From positions 1 to 64,000 of the forward strand of contig JAFDYJ010000012.1 of assembly GCA_018267515.1 (NCBI GenBank): a stretch of 64,000 nt of DNA, given 5' to 3'. Of the stretch, positions 18,498 to 26,751 are shown piece after piece (position 1 is the first letter of the stretch; each line of letters opens with the position of its first letter). The translations under genes were made by a program, and so were the position numbers. The stretch comes from Bacteroidota bacterium. Lineage in GTDB: Bacteria > Bacteroidota > Bacteroidia > Chitinophagales > Chitinophagaceae. The notes below the pieces were generated by a model, which ran no database searches, was not told the DNA's origin, and worked only from the letters and a program-made list of their open reading frames with translations.

Positions 18498-19613
18498 TTA
18501 TTTTTTCTTTTTGTTTTTGTCATTAACCATATCCAGCTTCAATGAAAAAACATGCGTAAATAACGGGTTCGACTGATTTGCCAGATTAGTATAAGCATAA
18601 TCTATCACCACATTGGAAATCCTGAATCCGGTTCCTATACTGGGCTGGTAAATCCAGACTTTTTTCTGATTCAACGTATCGCCATCCGATAATGCTTTCT
18701 GAAAATTATTGATGCCGGCTCTCAGGTAAAAGACTTTATTAAGATTGTATTCGATACCGAGTTTCGGGTCAACACTAATAGGATTTGAACTGATTACGGT
18801 ATTTCGCTTACCATCAAAAGTCAGATCCATGTTAGCTTCTGCCAGCAAACTGGATTTTTTTCCAAGTTTAAAATCACGGGCAACACCTAAAATAAGCCTT
18901 GGAGCTGTAAGCTCAGTTGACTTTACCGGTATATCATTATTGGTCAAATACAATACTTCTTTTTCCTGCTCGGTGAAATTAAATGTCCAGGCATTAAAAG
19001 TGCTGGTCAGGTCGCGGCCTACAATACCAAATCTCCAGCGATTCTGAATAATCTGAAGCCCGGCATCAAAACCAAAGCCCCAGGCTTTTGCAAATTTGCC
19101 TACACTCCGGTAGATCACTTTTGCATTGATTCCGAAATGGATATTTTTCTTCTGGCTTTCTTTTAATTTCTGAGCATATGAAAACAGGAAAGCATAATCA
19201 GCAGAAGAAAAGGACTGAATATTATTGTAATTTATGGAACCATCCGGTTCAACAAGGAAGAGGGTATTCATTATGTCGTCAACAGCAAAACGAAGACCTG
19301 TGATGCCAATAGTTCTCTTTTTATTGGCTGTGGGAAAAACAATACTGGCATAATCATATTTCCCGATTCCGGCAAAATATTCCGCATGCATAAGGTTCAG
19401 TTGCGGATGATCTTTTACACCCACAAGGCCGGCGGGATTCCAATAACCTGCGGTACCATCCATTACAGAAGCTGCCTGGGCACTTCCCATCGCTAAACCC
19501 CGGGCTCCTGCCCCGATATTCAAAAATTCGTTGGAATATTTTCTGAATTGTGCATCGGCGGAAAAGCAGCATACAGTAATTAATAGGGACAGGTAAAATT
19601 TGGTTGGCTTCAT
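18498..19613 (-). CDS. porV2: PorV/PorQ-family outer-membrane beta-barrel, putative PorV2
   Basis: A 371-residue protein with a signal peptide (1-20, cleaved near SADAQ). The PorV/PorQ (UPF0164-like) N-terminus reads FLNIGAGARGLAMGSAQAA, followed by DGTAGYWNPAGL, with alternating beta-strand patterns to the end, as in FadL-like barrels. PorV shuttles type IX substrates from the translocon to the attachment complex containing PorU. It lies 23 nt before porU2 in the same direction, so they form an operon ended by the hairpin at 13334-13362. ATG 19613 was chosen; TTG 19628 would add five residues before the signal peptide. The terminal lysine run (KNKKKK) is unusual for a barrel protein. Confidence 0.75.
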   Translation of the reverse strand: MKPTKFYLSLLITVCCFSADAQFRKYSNEFLNIGAGARGLAMGSAQAASVMDGTAGYWNPAGLVGVKDHPQLNLMHAEYFAGIGKYDYASIVFPTANKKRTIGITGLRFAVDDIMNTLFLVEPDGSINYNNIQSFSSADYAFLFSYAQKLKESQKKNIHFGINAKVIYRSVGKFAKAWGFGFDAGLQIIQNRWRFGIVGRDLTSTFNAWTFNFTEQEKEVLYLTNNDIPVKSTELTAPRLILGVARDFKLGKKSSLLAEANMDLTFDGKRNTVISSNPISVDPKLGIEYNLNKVFYLRAGINNFQKALSDGDTLNQKKVWIYQPSIGTGFRISNVVIDYAYTNLANQSNPLFTHVFSLKLDMVNDKNKKKK

Positions 19614-19789
19614 TCGGACAATTTTCAAGTAAGCATTTGAATTACACTTGTTTTCGTAAGGTTGGGATACCGGGTAAAATTAATCTTTAGCCTGTAAATT
19701 ACATAGCATAACCGGCAAAAAGACTATCCACTGAAAACGAATAATTTATAAAAATATTGTCCTGTTTTCCGGGCAAGCACATTCTGCTT

Positions 19790-19797
19790 TACTTTTG
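19790..19797 (+). promoter_or_regulatory. Putative -7 element for tyrS
   Basis: TACTTTTG matches TAnnTTTG; transcription would begin near 19804 with a leader of about 45 nt. No well-spaced -33 element was found. Confidence 0.4.
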
Positions 19798-19849
19798 CAA
19801 GACTTAAGTAAAATTTTAGCGTGTAAATCTGCAAATCATTGATTTAGCT

Positions 19850-21127
19850 ATGAACCTGATTGAAGAATTAAAATGGAGGGGCATGATACAGGATATAATG
19901 CCCGGAACAGAAGAACAATTGAACAAGGAAATGACATCCGGATATATCGGATTTGACCCCACTGCTGATTCATTACATATCGGGAGCCTGGTACCCATTC
20001 TGCTGTTAGTGCATTTGCAAAAAGCCGGTCATAAACCTGTAGCCCTTGTAGGTGGTGCCACTGGTATGGTGGGTGACCCAAGCGGTAAAAGCGAAGAAAG
20101 AAATTTATTAAGCGAGGAAACCTTGCGTAAAAACGAACTGGGTGTAAAAAACCAATTGATGCGCTTCCTGGACTTTGATCCTTCCAAAAAGAATTGTGCA
20201 GAAATGGTAAACAATTATGATTGGTTCAAGGAAATAAAATTTTTGGATTTTATCAGGGATACCGGGAAGCATATCACCGTTAACTATATGATGGCAAAAG
20301 ACAGTGTAAAAAAAAGATTAGAAGGCGATTCCGGAATGAGTTTTACTGAGTTTAGCTATCAATTGGTACAAGGCTATGATTATTTCTGGCTGAATCAGAA
20401 TAAAAATTGCAAACTCCAGATGGGAGGCAGTGATCAATGGGGAAATATTGTCACCGGTACTGAATTGATACGTAGGAAAACAGGTGGTGAAGCTTTTGCA
20501 TTTACCTGCCCGCTGATTACAAAAACAGATGGCACAAAATTCGGAAAGACAGAACAGGGGAATGTGTGGCTGGATGCCGCTAAAACTTCACCCTTCAGGT
20601 TTTATCAATTCTGGCTCAATGCCAGCGATGAAGATGCGGAAAAATGGATCCGGATTTTTACTTTTCTTTCCCGTGACGCCATTCACATATTGACCCATGA
20701 ACATAAGCAGGATCCTTCTGCAAGAGTTTTACAAAAGACATTGGCACAGGAAATCACTTCCTTCGTTCATGGGAAAGAAGAATATGAAAAAGCCGTAGCT
20801 ACAACCGAAAAACTTTTTTCAAACCAGAATATACCTGCCGAAGATCTGAGCATTGAGGACCTGGAGAGCATGGAAGGAGTGATAAAATCGTCTTATGCCA
20901 AATCACTGCTCAATGAAGGAATTGACATTGTAAGTTTTCTTGCTGAAACAAAAATTTTTTCAAGTAAAGGCGAAGCCCGGAAAATGATCCAGGGCGGCGG
21001 ACTTAGTGTAAACCGGAAGAAAGTTGAAAATGAAAAACTGATAATTGAAAACTCAATGCTGCTTCATGAAAAATATCTTTTGGTTCAAAAAGGAAAAAAG
21101 AACTACTATCTTGTAAGCATTAATTAA
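19850..21127 (+). CDS. tyrS: Tyrosyl-tRNA synthetase
   Basis: A class I aminoacyl-tRNA synthetase of 425 residues charging tRNA-Tyr. The HIGH-type motif is HIGS at 43-46 and the KMSKS-type loop is KFGKT at 230-234. The tyrosine-binding motif YQLVQGYD is near 170-177 and [10 protein letters not shown] is at 191-200. A C-terminal S4-like RNA-binding domain begins near 355 ([19 protein letters not shown]). All features match the bacterial TyrRS group. An alpha/beta hydrolase gene follows after 6 nt and is probably cotranscribed. Confidence 0.97.
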   Translation: MNLIEELKWRGMIQDIMPGTEEQLNKEMTSGYIGFDPTADSLHIGSLVPILLLVHLQKAGHKPVALVGGATGMVGDPSGKSEERNLLSEETLRKNELGVKNQLMRFLDFDPSKKNCAEMVNNYDWFKEIKFLDFIRDTGKHITVNYMMAKDSVKKRLEGDSGMSFTEFSYQLVQGYDYFWLNQNKNCKLQMGGSDQWGNIVTGTELIRRKTGGEAFAFTCPLITKTDGTKFGKTEQGNVWLDAAKTSPFRFYQFWLNASDEDAEKWIRIFTFLSRDAIHILTHEHKQDPSARVLQKTLAQEITSFVHGKEEYEKAVATTEKLFSNQNIPAEDLSIEDLESMEGVIKSSYAKSLLNEGIDIVSFLAETKIFSSKGEARKMIQGGGLSVNRKKVENEKLIIENSMLLHEKYLLVQKGKKNYYLVSIN

Positions 21128-21133
21128 AGACTG

Positions 21134-21778
21134 TTGAAAAAAGTCTATTTCATCAGTGGCCTTGGCGCCGATAAAAGAGTTTTTAGCTTCCTTGACTTAT
21201 CTTTCTGTGATCCTGTTTTTATTGACTGGATTAAACCGCTTAAAAAGGAAACATTAGAAAGTTATGCCGCAAGGCTCCGTACCTCTTCTATACCGGAGGA
21301 GGCTCCGGTAATTGTCGGAGTATCCCTGGGTGGAATGCTGGCAACTGAAATGGCCAAGTCTGATAAAAATGTAAAAAGTATTATTATCTCAAGTAATAAG
21401 ACACGAAAGGAGTTCCCCGGGTACCTGCGCTTTGCAAAATTTTTTCCGGTGTATAAGTGGCTCCCTTCAAAAATTTCTAAAAAAATGATCGTGGGCCTTA
21501 GATGGTTCCTGGGAGCTAAAGGAGAAAAGAACAAAAAAGTACTTCACCAAATTATCATTGACAGTGATATGCATTTTGTAAAATGGGCCCTCGATGCCAT
21601 TTTCAGATGGAATAATACTGTTGTGCCGGCCAATGTGATTCATATTCATGGAACGGCCGATAAATTATTGCCGTATCGCCTTGTAAAAGCTGATTATACA
21701 ATCAGGGGTGGCACTCATGTTATGGTGATGAATAAACCCGGAGAGATGACAGAACTTCTCAAATCCCTTTTACAATGA
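21134..21778 (+). CDS. Alpha/beta hydrolase (TTG start)
   Basis: A 214-residue hydrolase with a nucleophile elbow GVSLGG (Ser near 63), IHIHGTADKLLP with the likely catalytic Asp, and a final His in GGTHVMV. The N-terminal strand KKVYFISGLGAD with the oxyanion-forming loop is family-typical and starts at a TTG codon 6 nt after the tyrS stop. No ATG or GTG lies between that stop and the TTG, so TTG is the best start. No signal peptide is seen, so it is cytoplasmic. Substrate unknown. Its last 9 nt overlap the convergent SGNH hydrolase gene. Confidence 0.8.
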   Translation: MKKVYFISGLGADKRVFSFLDLSFCDPVFIDWIKPLKKETLESYAARLRTSSIPEEAPVIVGVSLGGMLATEMAKSDKNVKSIIISSNKTRKEFPGYLRFAKFFPVYKWLPSKISKKMIVGLRWFLGAKGEKNKKVLHQIIIDSDMHFVKWALDAIFRWNNTVVPANVIHIHGTADKLLPYRLVKADYTIRGGTHVMVMNKPGEMTELLKSLLQ

Positions 21779-22435
21779 ACGGATCATTTTCCACATTTCC
21801 TTTGCCACTAATTCATTGCCGTTTGCATTCAGGTGAACACCATCTTCCGTAAGAATGCCTTCCTTTTTATTTGTCGGATTATTGATCAAATTGTAAGCAA
21901 GAAATAATTTTCTGAGATCAACAATCTGAATTTTATTTTTTGAAGCAAGACTCCGGATAATAGAACTATACCTGTTCAAATCAGCATCCTGCGGATTACT
22001 AAAATCTGTCTTTTCGCCAATAGAAGCCGGCGTACATAAAACAATTTTGCTGCCGGCGACCTTCAATTTATTAATTATGGCCTGGTAAAAAATTTCAAAT
22101 TTATCGGGATCGGTGCCGGTATGAGTCAGCGCTTTATGCCAGATATCATTAACCCCGATAAAAACAACAACTATATCCGGTTTTTTCTTCAGCACATCCT
22201 CTTCCAAACGTAAATAAAGATCATACACTTTATTTCCACTAACTCCTGCCCCGATGAAATCATACATACCCCTCTTATTATCCGCCTTACACAAACTTTC
22301 AATCCGGGTAATATAACCGCCTGGTCTTACTCCAAATTCAGTGATGGAATCACCAAAAAAAATCACTTTCATTTTCTTTTGTGGCATAAATGCAAAAAAT
22401 AAAATTACAAATGAATATAAAAATGTCCTTCTCAT
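21770..22435 (-). CDS. SGNH/GDSL hydrolase (exported esterase/lipase-like)
   Basis: A 221-residue protein with a hydrophobic N-terminal segment (about 3-17) that may be a signal peptide or anchor. It carries the SGNH blocks: GDSIT with Ser30, a glycine in GAGVSGN, GVND for the block III Asn, and DGVHLN near 198-203 supplying Asp and His. This resembles the TesA/rhamnogalacturonan-acetylesterase-type GDSL fold. It is the last of three leftward genes (PLP enzyme, permease, hydrolase) spaced 34 and 1 nt apart. It may remove acyl or acetyl groups from envelope components or take part in nutrient use; the substrate is unknown. Confidence 0.82.
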   Translation of the reverse strand: MRRTFLYSFVILFFAFMPQKKMKVIFFGDSITEFGVRPGGYITRIESLCKADNKRGMYDFIGAGVSGNKVYDLYLRLEEDVLKKKPDIVVVFIGVNDIWHKALTHTGTDPDKFEIFYQAIINKLKVAGSKIVLCTPASIGEKTDFSNPQDADLNRYSSIIRSLASKNKIQIVDLRKLFLAYNLINNPTNKKEGILTEDGVHLNANGNELVAKEMWKMIRSL

Positions 22436-22436
22436 T

Positions 22437-23765
22437 TCAATAGCTTTTGACTTTTATTAATTGTTGGGTCAGGTAATATATGACAACTCCAATCATCGCA
22501 ATTATACTTCCCCATAAAGCAAACCAGCCGGTGGACAGAAGAACAAACAACCAAATCCCGACAGACAAAATAACCGGAAGCGGGAACAACCACATTTTAA
22601 AAGGAAGCCCTTCTGCACCAAAACGTTTCCGTAATAAGACAACACCGATGGACTGACCGATAAACTGAACCAGGATACGCATAGCAAGTATGGAACTGAT
22701 CACATCCGTTAATTTAAACAACACACTGAAAATAAAACCCAGGCTGCACAAAACAATCAATGATACATAAGGAAATTCTTTTGTAGGGTGTAACTTAGAA
22801 AATATCTTAAAGAAATTACCATCTGCTGCTGCCGCATAAGGAACTCTTGAGTATCCCAATATGACTGCAAACAATGACGCCATTGCAATCCAGAGTATTA
22901 AGATGGTAACCAGGATTCCGGCTTGATGACCATATATCTGTTCCATAAAAGAACTGACCAGGTACCTATCATCTTCTTTTACTGATTGCCAGGGAATCAC
23001 TCCCATCACACTTATATTCATCAACAGGTAAAGAATTGCAATACCAGCAATAGAAATAAAAATACTTCGTGGGATATTCCTGTCGGGCTTTTTTATTTCA
23101 CCGCCCAGGTGACAAACGTTATAATAACCGAGGTAACTATAAATCGTTTTCACCGAACCCTGGCCAATGACAGCCCAGAATGCATACGAAAAAAATGAAT
23201 CATTCCCTTTAGGAAACAGAGGTATAGATTGTTGCTGATGGGTCAAACCGCTTATGATAATCCACAAGACAGTAAGTATCACCACAGACCATAGTGCCAC
23301 CGAAATTTTTCCGACCGTTTCAATTTTTCTGTATAACAAAAAGAATATAAGAATGACTAAACCGCCTGAAATCATTTTTTGTTGCCATAAATTTAAGTCC
23401 ACCAGGAATGAAAGGTATTGAGCAAAACCAATGGCTCCTGAAGCAACCACTAATGGTGCCTGAATTGCAGTTTGCCAAACAAATAAAAAACTCATCAACC
23501 GTCCGCCTTTTTCGCCAAATGCAATCCTGTGAAAATTATAAGTGCCGCCTGCCAGGGGATACTTTGCTCCCAATTCACTCCAGATCATGGCATCTACAAA
23601 AGCCGTAACTGCTCCGAATATCCAGGCCCATAAAAACAATCCATCGTGAAACTGGCTTACCACCATGGGCATCACTACAAAAGGGCCGATACCTACCATA
23701 TCAATCATATTGATTGAAGTGGCATGAAGAAGATTGAGCTTTCTGTTAGTTTTTGGTAATGACAA
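22437..23765 (-). CDS. APC-superfamily amino acid permease (TTG start)
   Basis: A 442-residue polytopic transporter with about 12 hydrophobic segments. The first helix MIDMVGIGPFVVMP has the GxG substrate-backbone-binding pattern of APC transporters. SELGAKYPLAGGTYNF and SYLGYYNVCHLGGEIKKPDRNIPRS are also typical. It probably imports amino acids or amines by proton symport. The start is a TTG (23765): reading upstream in frame, a stop is met at 23778-23780 without any ATG. It lies 34 nt after the PLP enzyme gene and 1 nt before the SGNH hydrolase, forming an operon. Confidence 0.85.
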   Translation of the reverse strand: MSLPKTNRKLNLLHATSINMIDMVGIGPFVVMPMVVSQFHDGLFLWAWIFGAVTAFVDAMIWSELGAKYPLAGGTYNFHRIAFGEKGGRLMSFLFVWQTAIQAPLVVASGAIGFAQYLSFLVDLNLWQQKMISGGLVILIFFLLYRKIETVGKISVALWSVVILTVLWIIISGLTHQQQSIPLFPKGNDSFFSYAFWAVIGQGSVKTIYSYLGYYNVCHLGGEIKKPDRNIPRSIFISIAGIAILYLLMNISVMGVIPWQSVKEDDRYLVSSFMEQIYGHQAGILVTILILWIAMASLFAVILGYSRVPYAAAADGNFFKIFSKLHPTKEFPYVSLIVLCSLGFIFSVLFKLTDVISSILAMRILVQFIGQSIGVVLLRKRFGAEGLPFKMWLFPLPVILSVGIWLFVLLSTGWFALWGSIIAMIGVVIYYLTQQLIKVKSY

Positions 23766-23799
23766 AAGACTGAATACTTATTATTTTTAATTTCTGAAT

Positions 23800-25095
23800 T
23801 TAACTTGTTGCAAATTTTGTAATTCCTTCTACAAGAAGATCCAGATTATCCAGGCTGGTATAAACGCTTGGTGTTATTCTTACACCATGAATATTTTCCC
23901 ATTCTATTCCAACGGTATGAATTTTATAATTATTAAATAAAAATGAATCCAACTCTCCTGGTTTTTTCCCATCTATTCCAATATTTCCAATAGCACATCC
24001 CCATTTAGGATCCAGGGAAGTATTTAATCTCACTTTAGGCAAATTTTTTACTTTTTCCATCCAGTAATTTTTCAGAAAATGGAGCCTCTTTTCTTTTCTT
24101 TCAATTCCGATCATTTCATGAAACTCAAGTGCTTTTCCTATTGCCTGTTCAATAAAAAACGGCCGGGTGCCCAAGGCTTCAAATTTCCGAATGTCTTCGC
24201 TTTTTGGATCACCCATTGCAAATAAAGGATAGAGCTCCTTTATTTTTTCTTTTTTCACATATAACATACCGCTTCCTATCGGTGCGTACAACCATTTATG
24301 CAGGCTGCTGGCAAAATAATCGCAGTTCAGTTCAGAAATTTTAAATTGAAAATGTGCAAAGCTGTGTGCTCCGTCCACCACCACTTGAATACCCCTGCGA
24401 TGTGCCTCATCAGCAATTCTTCTGACCGGCAATATCTGCCCGTTCCAGTTGATGATATGTGTGAGGTGAACTACTTTCGTTTTGGAAGAAAATGCATTCA
24501 CATACTGATTAACTAAATAATTTTCATCTTCGCTAGGCAATTCCAAATTAATCCAAACCACTTTTATCCCATCTCTCATTTCTCTTTGCTTATATGCATT
24601 CACCATATTCGGATAATCTTGTTTGGCTGCCACGACTTCGTCCCCGGCTTTTAATGTCAATCCAAAAATTACAGTTTCCAGGCCTTCGGAAGAATTCCGG
24701 TTAATCACAACTTCTTCCGGGGAGCAGCCAGCTGTTTTTGCCAGGTTTTTTCTCAGTGGCTCCCTGCCCTGATCCAGAATACGCCACATATAATAACTCG
24801 GAGCTTCATTACTGAAATCATAATATCGTTTCATGGCATCCTGAACAGATTTAGGGGCAGGGGATACTCCCCCATTATTCAAATTGATTATTGATGGAGA
24901 AACGGTGAATGATTGCCGGATATAATACCAAAAATCTTCTTCCGTAGCCAGGTCAGCCGCTGATACTCCCTCAGCTTCCCTCAAGGCTTTTTCCAAATTA
25001 CGGCTCCATACCGGTTGGGACAGGGATGAGAAAAAAGTGAATGCAGAAAATGCACCTACTCTTTTTAAGAAATGGCGGCGATTTTGTGAATTCAT
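23800..25095 (-). CDS. Class V aminotransferase-fold PLP enzyme with Tat-type signal (isopenicillin-N epimerase-like)
   Basis: A 431-residue fold-type I PLP enzyme. The N-terminus NRRHFLKRVGAF followed by a hydrophobic stretch is a twin-arginine signal, implying export of the folded, cofactor-loaded protein. PLP-site residues are Asp241 in VDGAHS and Lys267 in SSLHKW. NNGGVSPAP and TRPFFIEQAIG fit the SufS/isopenicillin-N epimerase branch. The family includes cysteine desulfurases, kynureninase-like enzymes and epimerases; no catalytic Cys loop of a desulfurase is evident. It leads an operon with an amino-acid permease and an SGNH hydrolase, suggesting modification of an amino acid or peptide outside the cytoplasm. 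Confidence 0.8.
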   Translation of the reverse strand: MNSQNRRHFLKRVGAFSAFTFFSSLSQPVWSRNLEKALREAEGVSAADLATEEDFWYYIRQSFTVSPSIINLNNGGVSPAPKSVQDAMKRYYDFSNEAPSYYMWRILDQGREPLRKNLAKTAGCSPEEVVINRNSSEGLETVIFGLTLKAGDEVVAAKQDYPNMVNAYKQREMRDGIKVVWINLELPSEDENYLVNQYVNAFSSKTKVVHLTHIINWNGQILPVRRIADEAHRRGIQVVVDGAHSFAHFQFKISELNCDYFASSLHKWLYAPIGSGMLYVKKEKIKELYPLFAMGDPKSEDIRKFEALGTRPFFIEQAIGKALEFHEMIGIERKEKRLHFLKNYWMEKVKNLPKVRLNTSLDPKWGCAIGNIGIDGKKPGELDSFLFNNYKIHTVGIEWENIHGVRITPSVYTSLDNLDLLVEGITKFATS

Positions 25096-25216
25096 AACAG
25101 TTAATTTGATTTAAATGTAACAAAAGTTTTTGGCGTCAATTTTTATCCATGCCCGGTATTTCTAAATACCTTGAAAACAGGAGTATGCAGCCGACAGGGA
25201 ATTCCGGATAAATCAA

Positions 25217-25248
25217 TTTGGGAAGAACCTCTTCACATCTTATTTTTG
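25217..25248 (+). promoter_or_regulatory. Promoter of tRNA-Gln
   Basis: TTTG at 25217-25220 and TATTTTTG at 25241-25248 match the Bacteroidota -33 and -7 consensus with an ideal 20-nt spacer. Transcription would start near 25254. The short leader carries an inverted repeat TCCCGC/GCGGGA (25251-25256 and 25265-25270) at or just after the start point. Confidence 0.75.
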
Positions 25249-25284
25249 CGTCCCGCAAGACAAGGCGGGATTCCGAAATCATCC

Positions 25285-25355
25285 TGGCCCGTGGTGTAAT
25301 GGTAGCACTACAGATTTTGGTTCTGTCTGTTAAGGTTCGAATCCTTACGGGCCAA
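25285..25355 (+). tRNA. tRNA-Gln (anticodon TTG)
   Basis: A complete cloverleaf is visible. The acceptor stem is TGGCCCG/CGGGCCA (25285-25291 and 25348-25354). The anticodon stem is ACAGA/TCTGT (25310-25314 and 25322-25326) with loop TTTTGGT, anticodon TTG at 25317-25319. The T-arm is TAAGG/CCTTA with loop TTCGAAT. The discriminator base is A at 25355. CCA is not encoded, so it must be added after processing. It is a single-gene unit with its own promoter and terminator. Confidence 0.97.
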
Positions 25356-25356
25356 C

Positions 25357-25384
25357 AAAAAGACTGCTGAAAAGCGGTCTTTTT
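25357..25384 (+). terminator. Rho-independent terminator after tRNA-Gln
   Basis: A 12-bp stem (25357-25368 and 25373-25384, one G-T wobble) with a GAAA tetraloop; the 3' arm ends in a T-tract. It begins one base after the tRNA discriminator and CA. Confidence 0.92.
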
Positions 25385-25520
25385 CATTATACCAACTGCA
25401 GGAAACCAATAGAAGTAATTCTGATTATATTTCAGCCCGGATTATTATCTGAAAATATTTTTTTCTAACCCATTTTTCTTTTCCCCGTTTGACTATATTG
25501 CAATTATAATTTTTTATAAC

Positions 25521-26195
25521 ATGAAAAGTCTTTTCACTTTCGTTTTGCTACTCTTCGGTTTTATTTCCTATTCACAAGAGTGTACGGATTTTTATTATAT
25601 GCAAAACAATAAAAAAGTTGAAATGACACTCAGGAATAAAAAGGGAAAGGAAACCGGCAAGATCACTTATGTAATGTCCAATGTTCAAAAATCAGGAGGT
25701 ATTGTTACATCCACAGTGAATTCAGACTTTGTTGATGCCAAAGGAAAATCAATTTCAAAAGCTACAAATGTTATGAAATGTGCAGGTGGTATTATTATGA
25801 TGGACATGAAAATGTTTATTCCTGCTGCTCAACAGGAACAAATAGGAGATGTTTCCGCAACAGGACAGTCAAGCTATCTTGAATACCCGCCGAAAATGAA
25901 GCAGGGTGATGTTTTAAAAGATGGAGAATTTAGTATGGATTTTAAAATGCAAAGTGGTATTGCTTCACATATCAGCGTTGACATTACAAATAGAAAGGTA
26001 GAAGGCAATGAAAGCATCACAACTCCTGCAGGAACCTGGGATTGTATTAAAATTACTTATCATAGCAAGGTGGTTATAAAAATAGGAATCGGTATTCCTG
26101 TAAATGCTGATGTCACCGAATGGTATGCACCCGGTTTTGGTACAGTTAAAACAGAATCCAAAGGAGGGACAACAGAAATTACTTCAGTGAACTAG
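25521..26195 (+). CDS. Secreted hypothetical protein, DUF3108/TapB-like
   Basis: A 224-residue protein with a clear signal peptide (1-19, ending SYSQ) and a predominantly beta pattern. The sequence AGTWDCIKITYHS followed by VTEWYAPGFGTVKTES near the C-terminus is typical of periplasmic DUF3108/TapB-like proteins common in Bacteroidota. These may form lipocalin- or LolA-like beta barrels or half-barrels. Function unknown. It stands alone between the tRNA-Gln terminator and the convergent rfbC gene, which ends 6 nt beyond it. Confidence 0.6.
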   Translation: MKSLFTFVLLLFGFISYSQECTDFYYMQNNKKVEMTLRNKKGKETGKITYVMSNVQKSGGIVTSTVNSDFVDAKGKSISKATNVMKCAGGIIMMDMKMFIPAAQQEQIGDVSATGQSSYLEYPPKMKQGDVLKDGEFSMDFKMQSGIASHISVDITNRKVEGNESITTPAGTWDCIKITYHSKVVIKIGIGIPVNADVTEWYAPGFGTVKTESKGGTTEITSVN

Positions 26196-26201
26196 GATAC
26201 T

Positions 26202-26750
26202 CTAAAAATTATTTCTGCATTCAGCCAATAATGGAAGCTGCTTGTCTTTCTCAGAGATAATTTGTTTTTCCGAAGGTACTTTCCAGTCTATATTCAAAGC
26301 AGGGTCATTGTATAAAATACCGGCTTCACTTTCTTTATTATAAAAGGTATCGCATTTATAAAGTATCGTTGCTTTTTCGCTCAACACAGAAAAGCCATGA
26401 GCAAATCCGGGAGGAATGAATAATTGTTTATTATTGAAAGAAGACAATTCGATACAAAACACTTTTCCATATGTAGATGACTTCCTGCGAATGTCAACAA
26501 CAGCATCCTGAATTAACCCATTAATGACTCTTACCAGTTTTGTTTGTGCATGTGGGCTCAGCTGGTAATGTAATCCCCTTATCACTCCAAAGGAGGAAGA
26601 AGACTGATTATCCTGCACCCAGCGAAAGTTGATGCCTTGTTGCTGAAAAACTTTTTCGTTGTAAGACTCAAAAAAATATCCACGGTTGTCTTCAAAAATT
26701 GTTGGCTCATAAACCAACAAACCTTCGAAATCTGTTTGGTAAAAAGGCAT
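26202..26750 (-). CDS. rfbC: dTDP-4-dehydrorhamnose 3,5-epimerase
   Basis: A 182-residue cupin-fold epimerase of the dTDP-L-rhamnose pathway. The active-site residues are present: Arg58 and His61 in IRGLHYQ, Lys71, His118 in GFAHGF, and Tyr131 in LYKCDT. It is the last gene of the nucleotide-sugar operon, 1 nt after the UDP-HexNAc dehydrogenase gene. rfbA, rfbB and rfbD are not in the window, so the other dTDP-rhamnose genes must lie elsewhere, or the enzyme epimerises a different 4-keto sugar. Tyr131 favours true RmlC activity over a 3-epimerase. Confidence 0.92.
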   Translation of the reverse strand: MPFYQTDFEGLLVYEPTIFEDNRGYFFESYNEKVFQQQGINFRWVQDNQSSSSFGVIRGLHYQLSPHAQTKLVRVINGLIQDAVVDIRRKSSTYGKVFCIELSSFNNKQLFIPPGFAHGFSVLSEKATILYKCDTFYNKESEAGILYNDPALNIDWKVPSEKQIISEKDKQLPLLAECRNNF

Positions 26751-26751
26751 A

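Noticed and set aside
25136..25387. 83-codon leftward frame across tRNA-Gln
   Set aside because: Runs antisense through the tRNA and its terminator.
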